A stretch of DNA of 12,081 nt from positions 1 through 12,081 of the forward strand of contig CABSNH010000040.1 of assembly GCA_902478985.1 (NCBI GenBank), in the 5' to 3' direction. This DNA is from an uncultured Collinsella sp. (GTDB taxonomy: Bacteria > Actinomycetota > Coriobacteriia > Coriobacteriales > Coriobacteriaceae). Each line of letters begins with the position of its first letter. Position 1 is the stretch's first letter. The notes beneath the pieces were generated by a model. The model saw nothing but the letters and a program-made list of their open reading frames with translations. It had not been told where the DNA came from and did no database searches. This document shows, in pieces, positions 6,538 to 12,081 of this stretch. The position numbers and the translations under genes were made by a program.

Positions 6538-7381
6538 TGGACGGGGCAATCGGCACCGTGATCTGTGTCACATAGGTTGTGGGGTCGTCGCTGATGATGT
6601 CGTCAATCAGGGCAATCTCGCGCGAGGGCCCGGCGGGTGTCAGGTTGCGCTCGCGCATATAGCCGAGCAGCTGCTCATAGCGCGTGCCTGCCTGCCCGTG
6701 CGTGCCGCGGAAGCTTATGGTCAGGCATCGCGCGGCGGGCCGCGTCTCGACGTCGCCCACGTAATCATCGGTGTTATCGAGCAGCAAAAAGACCTCGTCG
6801 TAGCCGTCAAAGTCGCCGGCGGCGAGGCGCTCGGCGCTGATCCCAACGCCCAAGTTGCCCAAGAAGACAAAGGTCTCGTGCTGCCCCTTCTGCAATTGAC
6901 GAATCTGCCACTCCAGCGCATAGGCGTCGGTAGGATTGACGCGTTCGCGCAGCACGGCGCAGCGAAGTTCGGGCGCATCGATTGTGCAAATGGTGTCGAG
7001 CTTGGTGTTCAGGGCATCGTGAAGCAGCGCAAGCCGGTTATCGATCTTGCGCGACACGCGTTCGAGCTCGCGGCGCTTGCGCTCGATGAGCTCCTGCTGC
7101 TGAGCCAGCTGCCGCTGCATAAGGTCCACATCGCGCGTGGTCACAAAATCACGGATTTGCGCGAGTGACAAATCGAGAACGCGCAGGTGGCTGATGGTAT
7201 TGAGGGTGGAGAGCTGCCGCGATCCGTAGTAACGGTACCCGCTCGCCGGATCGATGTGCGCCGGGTCCAGTAGGCCCATCTGCTCGTAATGGCGCAACGT
7301 GCCCACGCTCAGGTTAAACAGGCGCGCCACCTCGCCAATGCGGAGCAGGCCCTCGGTATGTTCACTTGGCATGTCGATCAC
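6533..7381 (-). CDS. MerR-family regulator with drug-binding-type C-terminal domain
   Basis: The 282-residue protein has the MerR layout. A winged helix-turn-helix lies at about 12-80 (LLRIGEVARLFNLSVGTLRHYEQMGLL, then DPASGYRYYGSRQL). A charged dimerising coiled coil spans about 85-123. A C-terminal domain (about 137-275) resembles the GyrI-like effector-binding domain of BmrR. No metal-binding cysteine cluster is seen, so an organic ligand is more likely than a metal. The GTG at 7381 is chosen because AAGGAG (top-strand 7389-7394) sits seven bases before it. An in-frame ATG three codons later is 16 bases from that site. The gene follows the MATE pump gene by 54 bases on the same strand and is probably co-transcribed. 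The promoter in front of the pump has MerR-type architecture, so this protein likely controls its own operon. Confidence 0.92.
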   Translation of the reverse strand: MIDMPSEHTEGLLRIGEVARLFNLSVGTLRHYEQMGLLDPAHIDPASGYRYYGSRQLSTLNTISHLRVLDLSLAQIRDFVTTRDVDLMQRQLAQQQELIERKRRELERVSRKIDNRLALLHDALNTKLDTICTIDAPELRCAVLRERVNPTDAYALEWQIRQLQKGQHETFVFLGNLGVGISAERLAAGDFDGYDEVFLLLDNTDDYVGDVETRPAARCLTISFRGTHGQAGTRYEQLLGYMRERNLTPAGPSREIALIDDIISDDPTTYVTQITVPIAPSK

Positions 7382-7435
7382 AGGACCGCTCCTTTCAATA
7401 GGGTCGGGGAGGGGCGCCAGGCTTGCGTTGCCCCG

Positions 7436-8782
7436 CTACGCTGCCAACTTGTCAAAAGCCCCACGCCGGTTGAGCACGGTAAACGCGACAACACAGATGA
7501 CTGCCGACAAAATTGATCCGCACGGCGAAGCGATGCCCATGGGAAACAGCGTGTCGGAATAGGCGTTCGACAGCAGCCACGCGCCGGGTACGCGAATGAG
7601 CGCCACGGCCAGCACGTTGTGCGCAAAGCCGATGTAGCTCTTGCCGTATGCAGCGAAAAAGCCGCTAAAGCAAATGTGGATGCCGGCAAAGATTGCGTCG
7701 AAAATATAACTGTGCATATAGCCGGTACCGGCCGCGACCACCGCGGGGTCCTTGGCAAAAAAGCCGATAAACGCCGGCGCCACCAGCCACATCAGCACCG
7801 TGATCAGACAGCCGTACACCACCGAGATCGTCATGGCATCCTTGAGTACCTGACGCGCACGACCGCCCTTTCCTGCACCGGCGTTTTGCGCCGTGAGCGC
7901 GCTGACGGTGGCGCCCATTGAACTCGGAACAATGAACAAAAAGCTGATCATCTTCTCGACCAGGCCCACGGCGGCGGCGTCGACAAGCCCTCGGTGGTTG
8001 GCGATGACGGTGATAAACATAAACGCCACCTGGATGCAGCCGTCCTGCACGGCCACAGGCACGCCGATCTTAAGAATGCTGCCGAGCACCTCGGGCTGGG
8101 GGCGCAGGTCGCTGCGCTTAACGTGGATGTTCGTGCGCCGGCTCTTGAGCCACACGAGTGCGAGGGCAACGCTGGCCGTCTGGGCGGTTACCGTGCCGAG
8201 CGCCGCGCCCACGGGGCCGAGCCCCATGTGGCCGATAAGCATAAAGTCGAGCGCGATGTTGATGATGCATGCCACGCCGATCACGTACATGGGCGAGCGC
8301 GAATCGCCCAGGCCGCGAAAGATGGCCGAGAGGATGTTGTATGCGGCGATAAAGGGAATGCCGACAAAGCAGATACGCAGGTAGGCGGCGGTGCCTTCGA
8401 CCGCCTCGGCAGGCGTGCCAATGAGTGCCACGATTTGCGGGCACAGTGCGAGCAGGACAGCGGCCAGCACCACCGAGACACCCATAAAGAGCGTGATGGT
8501 GTTGCCGATGGCGGTCTCGGCGCGGTCGAAGCGACGCGAGCCCACGGCGTGGCCGACGATGACCGTCGTTCCCATTGCCAGGCCCACGAGCGTCACGGTA
8601 ATGATATAGAGCGTCTGCGCGCCATTGCCCACGGCGGTGATGCCGGCAGCGCCGCTAAACTGCCCCATCATGTACAGGTCGGCCATGCCGTAGAGCATCT
8701 GCAAAAAGTACGAGAGCATATAAGGCAGGGCAAAGACCGCGATGGTCTTGAGGACATTGCCGCGTGTGAGGTCGTGTTCCAT
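7436..8782 (-). CDS. MATE-family multidrug efflux transporter
   Basis: This 448-residue integral membrane protein has the MATE pattern of two six-helix halves. It opens with LTRGNVLKTIAVFALPYMLSYF and the YGMADLYMMGQFSGAAGITAVG segment that is diagnostic of the family. The second half repeats the pattern from about residue 240 (GSILKIGVPVAVQDGCIQVAFMF). The length is typical. MATE proteins export cationic drugs, dyes or metabolites in exchange for Na+ or H+; the substrate cannot be read from the sequence. The ATG at 8782 starts just before the expected first helix, but its ribosome binding site is weak (AGAAAG at a long spacing). It is first in an operon with the downstream MerR gene. That pairing suggests induction by the exported compound. 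Confidence 0.94.
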   Translation of the reverse strand: MEHDLTRGNVLKTIAVFALPYMLSYFLQMLYGMADLYMMGQFSGAAGITAVGNGAQTLYIITVTLVGLAMGTTVIVGHAVGSRRFDRAETAIGNTITLFMGVSVVLAAVLLALCPQIVALIGTPAEAVEGTAAYLRICFVGIPFIAAYNILSAIFRGLGDSRSPMYVIGVACIINIALDFMLIGHMGLGPVGAALGTVTAQTASVALALVWLKSRRTNIHVKRSDLRPQPEVLGSILKIGVPVAVQDGCIQVAFMFITVIANHRGLVDAAAVGLVEKMISFLFIVPSSMGATVSALTAQNAGAGKGGRARQVLKDAMTISVVYGCLITVLMWLVAPAFIGFFAKDPAVVAAGTGYMHSYIFDAIFAGIHICFSGFFAAYGKSYIGFAHNVLAVALIRVPGAWLLSNAYSDTLFPMGIASPCGSILSAVICVVAFTVLNRRGAFDKLAA

Positions 8783-8824
8783 GGGCGGGGCACTTTCTGG
8801 CTGGGTTTGTTTACGTACCAGTGT

Positions 8825-8855
8825 AGTGAAAACCTTACAACGATTGTAGAGTCAA
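8825..8855 (-). promoter_or_regulatory. MerR-type promoter/operator of the MATE-merR operon
   Basis: Read on the minus strand, TTGACT (-35, 8850-8855) and TTCACT (-10, 8825-8830) are separated by 19 bases, two more than the usual spacing. The spacer holds the dyad TACAATCGTTGTA (8836-8848). An outer AACCTT/AAGGTT pair (8831-8836 and 8854-8859) also surrounds it. MerR-family activators bind within such over-long spacers and untwist them to allow transcription. The site is about 42 bases upstream of the MATE start codon. Confidence 0.75.
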
Positions 8856-8934
8856 GGTTTGTGATGACGACGGGGCGAAAAATAGCCACGCTCCAAGCAC
8901 GATGCTTTGGTCCTCCGTGCCCGCACCTCGCCTC

Positions 8935-8999
8935 AAACCATCACAACATTCGACGTTTTTTGCCAAAATCGGGAAAAGCATCGAATGTTGTGATGGTTT
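8935..8999. repeat. Long hairpin repeat, copy 1
   Basis: AAACCATCACAACATTCGA (8935-8953) pairs perfectly over 19 bases with 8981-8999; the 27-base interior can pair further but imperfectly. The element recurs almost unchanged at 10177-10239, with one T/A difference in the loop (8970 against 10211). An 11-base string, GCTTTGGTCCT, precedes both copies (8904-8914 and 10143-10153). It lies in the 318-base gap between the divergent MATE and 9101 genes. A T run follows it on the top strand, so it could also terminate rightward transcription. Confidence 0.85.
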
Positions 9000-9100
9000 T
9001 TCTGCCACTCGAACGGGTGGAATCGCTTTCTTGCGCACGAAGGTGTGCGGACCCGTGGGCAGGGGAATAAGGTTGGTTATCCGACTTCATTGGAGGGCTC

Positions 9101-10138
9101 ATGGACCTGCCAATCGTCCTGTCCCATAAGACCGCCTGGCTGTACCACAACGTGGCGCGCCCGTCCGAGCCGCTCTCGCGAGCAAGCAGTCTATACGATG
9201 AGGACTCGCTTGCTAACGAGGCGGAACCGGCCGCGAGCCTGCCCAAATTGGGACTCGATGCCAAGGGGCTGAGGGCTTCAACGGCAGTTGGGATCGTTGT
9301 CGACTATCTGGTTTCTCTTGGTATTCCACGAGAAGAGCTCGATCATATCGACACGCTCGTCAACTTCGATTTTGAGCGCTCGACGCCGGCTGGATTTAGG
9401 TGCCACGTGTTTGGGGCGCCGGTACCTCCAGGCCATCTTATCGAGGTGGTAGAGGGCCTTCTAGTGGTTGATGAGGCCATGTGCTTTGTCCAAGCGGGTT
9501 CGTGGATGAGTGAGCCCGAGCAGCTGGAATATGGCTACGAAATCTGTGCCCGATACCATTTGAATCATCTGTCGACAGGCGATTATATCGAGATGGGGCA
9601 GAGGTATACCGTTGCCGACTTGATTGCTTATTGCAATGAGAACCGATCTCGTCAGGGGGCCATACGCGCGGCTGTCGTGCTCAAGCGCGTGCACGATGGC
9701 GCGCGGTCGCCCATGGAGACGGCTACCGCAATCATGGTCGTAGCAAAACGTTCCCAGGGAGGGCTGGGATACACCAAGATCGTGCTCAACCATCGGGTCG
9801 ATGTTCCCAACGAGTTCAAGTATCTCGCAAAGGCCGGGTATTTCGAGATCGACGTATATGCGCCTGCGAGCGGTACGGGGATTGAATACAACGGCTCGGA
9901 CCATCTTGATAAACAGCGCAGCGCGTCGGATGTGGAGCGTATGACCGTGCTGAGCGCGCTGGGCTTTAGGATGATTGTCCTCACCGGGACTCAGTTTGCC
10001 CACCAGCTGCAATTGCATCGGGCGATAAACGCCATCGCGCTCGCTATGGGCCTTAAGTGCGACCGAAGCGAAGCGTTTCAGAAACGTCAGAACGACCTGC
10101 GAGAATTCGTGATTCGGCACTGGGACGGCGGCCTTTAG
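9101..10138 (+). CDS. Putative PD-(D/E)XK/DUF559-like protein resembling actinobacterial AbiEi-type proteins
   Basis: I do not recognise an exact homologue for this 345-residue protein. The C-terminal part (about 200-315) has the order seen in DUF559/Vsr-like nuclease folds: SPME with Glu206, FEIDVY with Asp251, IEYNG with Glu262, a helix rich in charged residues, then a LSALGFRMIVLT strand. The usual lysine of the E-x-K motif is replaced by Asn264, as in some DUF559 proteins, so catalysis is uncertain. The N terminus (VLSHKTAWLYHN) resembles the start of the antitoxin-like AbiEi proteins of actinobacteria, and many such proteins join these two parts. A role in defence or DNA processing is a guess from that likeness. 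GGAGGG at 9092-9097 sets the ATG. It stands alone, bracketed by two copies of a long hairpin repeat, and its codon use is mixed. Confidence 0.65.
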   Translation: MDLPIVLSHKTAWLYHNVARPSEPLSRASSLYDEDSLANEAEPAASLPKLGLDAKGLRASTAVGIVVDYLVSLGIPREELDHIDTLVNFDFERSTPAGFRCHVFGAPVPPGHLIEVVEGLLVVDEAMCFVQAGSWMSEPEQLEYGYEICARYHLNHLSTGDYIEMGQRYTVADLIAYCNENRSRQGAIRAAVVLKRVHDGARSPMETATAIMVVAKRSQGGLGYTKIVLNHRVDVPNEFKYLAKAGYFEIDVYAPASGTGIEYNGSDHLDKQRSASDVERMTVLSALGFRMIVLTGTQFAHQLQLHRAINAIALAMGLKCDRSEAFQKRQNDLREFVIRHWDGGL

Positions 10139-10176
10139 GGGCGCTTTGGTCCTTCTGTGGGGTGCCGTGGGCAGGC

Positions 10177-10239
10177 AAACCATCACAACATTCGACGTTT
10201 TTTGCCAAAAACGGGAAAAGCATCGAATGTTGTGATGGT
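10177..10239. repeat. Long hairpin repeat, copy 2
   Basis: A 17-base arm ACCATCACAACATTCGA (10179-10195) pairs perfectly with 10223-10239. The copy matches the one at 8935-8999, including its interior, except for one loop base and the outermost stem bases on the right. It begins 38 bases after the stop of the 9101 gene. No T run follows, so it is a poor terminator here. The spacing between copies is about 1.24 kb and both have the same orientation. Confidence 0.85.
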
Positions 10240-10373
10240 CTGCATGCTGAGGATGGGCTTGGGAAGCCGGTCTTGCTCAAAGCGACCTGTCCTGTCGTAC
10301 GGGTGTCGGCATGATTCTCTCGTGGGGTATTATGTTTTCCGAAGAATAAAACGCCGCGTGAGGGGAGGGCTGC

Positions 10374-11429
10374 GTGGACGGGCGCGTGCAACATGACGGT
10401 TTTGGCCGCGATATCAACTACCTGCGCATTGCCGTTACCGACAAGTGCAATTTCCGCTGCATTTACTGCATGCCGGCCGACGGCGTGGCGCCCCGTGCAC
10501 ACGACGAGCTACTCAGCGCCGAGGAAATCGCCCGCTTTGTGCGCTTGGTGGCGGGGGAGGGCATTCGCCGCGTGCGCCTGACGGGCGGCGAGCCACTGGT
10601 CAGCCGCCGTATTATTCCGCTTATTCGCGACATCCGCGCGATCCCGCAGATCGAGGACATCTCGCTTACCACCAACGGCGCCCTGCTGCCCAAGCTGGCG
10701 CCGCAGCTCAAAGATGCCGGGCTTGACCGCGTCAACATCTCGCTCGACACACTCGACCCCTCGCTCTTTGGAAAGATCACGCGTCTGGGTCGACTCGAGC
10801 AGACCATGGCGGGCATCGATGCGGCGCTGGCCTGGGGCTTTGAGCCCGTTAAGGTCAACTGCGTTGTTGTGCGCCGGCTTAACCAGGATGTGGCGGCCCT
10901 CGCACGGCTGACCGTCGACCGCCCCATCCACCTGCGTTTTATCGAATACATGCCCATTGGCGACGAGCACACGAGCTCGCATTGCGCTGTGGACCCGCAT
11001 GCGCCCGCGCTCAATCCCGAGCTGTGGGACGCGAGCGATACCGTGCCGAGCGACGAGCTGCGGGCGCGCATCAATGCTGGGGCCGTCGCGGCGGGACTGG
11101 GCGAGCTCGAGCCGCTCGACATCAACGACGCTCCTGCCGGCGCGGGCCCTGCGCGCTATTGGCACTTTCCGGGCGTGGCGGGAACGGTTGGCTTTATTAG
11201 CGCCATGTCCAACCATTTTTGCGCGAATTGCAACCGTCTGCGCCTGACGGCCGACGGAAACGTGCGTCCGTGTCTGTTCAGCGATGCCGAGTATTCGGTG
11301 CGTGAGGCGCTGCGCCGTGGTGATGATATGCAGGTACTTTCGATTTGGCGCGATGCCGTGGCCCACAAACCGCAGGAACACGCGATAATTGAGGGCACGC
11401 AACGATTTATGTCCCAAATCGGAGGATGA
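10374..11429 (+). CDS. moaA: GTP 3',8-cyclase MoaA (radical SAM)
   Basis: MoaA carries out the first step of molybdenum cofactor synthesis, turning GTP into 3',8-cyclo-7,8-dihydro-GTP with S-adenosylmethionine. The 351-residue protein has both iron-sulfur sites. The radical SAM cluster is Cys25, Cys29 and Cys32 (KCNFRCIYCM), followed by the LTGGEPL motif. The C-terminal substrate-binding cluster is Cys283, Cys286 and Cys300 (FCANCNRLRL to RPCLF). It ends in the conserved Gly-Gly tail. The GTG start is supported by GGGGAGGG at 10362-10369, four bases upstream, and by the family's normal N terminus (FGRDINYLRIAVTDKCN). A TATTAT box lies at 10328-10333 without a good -35. No molybdenum-cofactor riboswitch was seen upstream. 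It is followed after four bases by moaC and forms an operon with it. Confidence 0.97.
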   Translation: MDGRVQHDGFGRDINYLRIAVTDKCNFRCIYCMPADGVAPRAHDELLSAEEIARFVRLVAGEGIRRVRLTGGEPLVSRRIIPLIRDIRAIPQIEDISLTTNGALLPKLAPQLKDAGLDRVNISLDTLDPSLFGKITRLGRLEQTMAGIDAALAWGFEPVKVNCVVVRRLNQDVAALARLTVDRPIHLRFIEYMPIGDEHTSSHCAVDPHAPALNPELWDASDTVPSDELRARINAGAVAAGLGELEPLDINDAPAGAGPARYWHFPGVAGTVGFISAMSNHFCANCNRLRLTADGNVRPCLFSDAEYSVREALRRGDDMQVLSIWRDAVAHKPQEHAIIEGTQRFMSQIGG

Positions 11430-11433
11430 TCAT

Positions 11434-12081
11434 ATGGCCAAGAGCAGGTACGCCGATGCCACCAAGGCCGCTCGCAGGGCCGCGATGTCTGCCCACAAAG
11501 TCACGGCTGCCGCGAATGCTGGCAACGCCGACGCGTCCGCGCAGCCGTCTGCCAGCGCTGTCGCCGAGCCCGCCCGTGATGCCCGTCGCGACGAGCTGAC
11601 GCACGTGGATGCCAAGGGCGAGGTACGCATGGTCGACGTGTCCGACAAGGCCGAGACCCATCGCATCGCCATCGCCGAGGGCACCATCCTCATGCATCCC
11701 GAGACACAGGCCATGGTGCTGCAGGACCGTGCCAAAAAGGGCGACGTGCTTGCCTGCGCGCGCGTGGCGGGCATTATGGCCATCAAGCGCACGAGCGACA
11801 TCATCCCCATGTGCCATCCGTTGCTCATTACCAAGAGCAAGTGCGACATTGCGCCCATCGCTCCGGCGGGGACGCCGGCCGAGGATGTGCCCGAGGGCTG
11901 GGCGCCGGCGCGCGCGGACGGGCAGGTTGGTTTTCACGTGCTGGTTACGGCCGGCGTGACGGGCAAGACGGGTATCGAGATGGAGGCGTTGACCGGCGCG
12001 AGTGCCGCGTGTCTAACGATCTATGACATGTGCAAGACCGTCGATCGCGGCATGGAGATCGTCGATGTGCGCCTGCTGCAC
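11434..12081 (+). CDS. moaC: Cyclic pyranopterin monophosphate synthase MoaC (3' end cut by window)
   Basis: MoaC converts the MoaA product to cyclic pyranopterin monophosphate, the second step of the same pathway. 216 codons are visible and the frame runs off the right edge, probably less than 20 residues from the end. The core starts at about residue 55 (LTHVDAKGEVRMVDVSDKAET) and includes KKGDVLACARVAGIMAIKRTSD, MCHPL and AACLTIYDMCKTVDR. Residues equivalent to the E. coli catalytic set are present: Lys102, His128, Asp198 and Lys201. Two features are unusual: an Ala-rich, low-complexity N-terminal extension of about 54 residues, and an Ala/Pro-rich insertion at about 138-163. The ATG is placed by GGAGG at 11421-11425, eight bases upstream and inside the last codons of moaA. 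A later start at Met18 would shorten the extension but has no better ribosome binding site. Confidence 0.96.
   Translation, partial: MAKSRYADATKAARRAAMSAHKVTAAANAGNADASAQPSASAVAEPARDARRDELTHVDAKGEVRMVDVSDKAETHRIAIAEGTILMHPETQAMVLQDRAKKGDVLACARVAGIMAIKRTSDIIPMCHPLLITKSKCDIAPIAPAGTPAEDVPEGWAPARADGQVGFHVLVTAGVTGKTGIEMEALTGASAACLTIYDMCKTVDRGMEIVDVRLLH

Noticed and set aside
7994..9070. 358-residue open frame on the plus strand across the MATE gene
   Set aside because: It is antisense to a clear transporter gene, His/Arg/Asp-rich without hydrophobic core or domain, and it runs through the MerR-type promoter and the hairpin repeat.
8935..10239. CRISPR array or composite transposon defined by the two hairpins
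   Set aside because: There are only two copies 1.24 kb apart with a gene between, no regular spacers, no transposase, and no target duplication seen. A dispersed repeat or cassette boundary is a better description.
10241..10373. Molybdenum-cofactor riboswitch before moaA
   Set aside because: The leader is short and I could not find the conserved hairpin-and-bulge pattern of that riboswitch; only a TATTAT box stands out.
10509..11417. 302-residue open frame on the minus strand across moaA
   Set aside because: It is a shadow of moaA in a GC-rich region and has no family features.

Overview
The window is a 12.1-kb piece of chromosome from a high-GC bacterium, most likely a coriobacterium close to Collinsella. 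That placement is an inference from overall gene style: GC-rich, GCC/CTC/GAC-type codon use in most genes, GGAGG-type ribosome binding sites and the sequences of LigA, HtrA and MoaA. No rRNA or other decisive marker is present.

Layout. (1) 1-276 is the end of an OmpR/PhoB-type response regulator, closed by a hairpin terminator. (2) 483-1943 encodes a membrane-anchored HtrA/DegP-type serine protease with its own strong terminator. (3) 1944-2392 (449 bases without a gene) holds that terminator, a small GGGGAC-loop hairpin, a 204-bp element bounded by perfect 29-bp inverted repeats, and a probable ligA promoter. (4) 2393-6492 reads rightward: NAD-dependent DNA ligase (ligA), a DnaQ-type exonuclease with a C-terminal BRCT domain, and a Phd/YefM-RelE/ParE toxin-antitoxin pair behind a perfect 28-bp palindrome. 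(5) 8782-6533 reads leftward: a MATE efflux pump followed by a MerR-family regulator, driven by a promoter with the stretched 19-base spacer and internal dyad typical of MerR control. (6) 8783-9100 (318 bases) holds that promoter and the first of two near-identical hairpins. (7) 9101-10138 encodes a probable PD-(D/E)XK/DUF559-like protein resembling actinobacterial AbiEi-type proteins. The second hairpin copy follows it. (8) 10374 to the right edge holds moaA and moaC (moaC cut by the edge), which together make cyclic pyranopterin monophosphate for molybdenum cofactor.

The main feature of interest is a compositional break inside ligA at about base 3960 (codon 523). Upstream, the gene is about 63-65% GC in sampled lines and has no in-frame ATA isoleucine codons. 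Downstream it falls to about 45-55% GC and has six ATA codons in 245. The changed composition continues through the exonuclease gene and the toxin-antitoxin pair and ends at a two-way terminator near 6491-6537, where merR returns to the host style. The simplest reading is that about 2.6 kb, including the 3' third of an essential gene, was acquired or exchanged as a block. The new part of LigA also carries a three-unit, 8-residue tandem repeat in its helix-hairpin-helix region.

The second interesting area is the AbiEi/DUF559-like gene bracketed by two almost identical long hairpins. Together with the 204-bp inverted-repeat element and the two GGGGAC hairpins, this suggests several families of small dispersed repeats in this genome.
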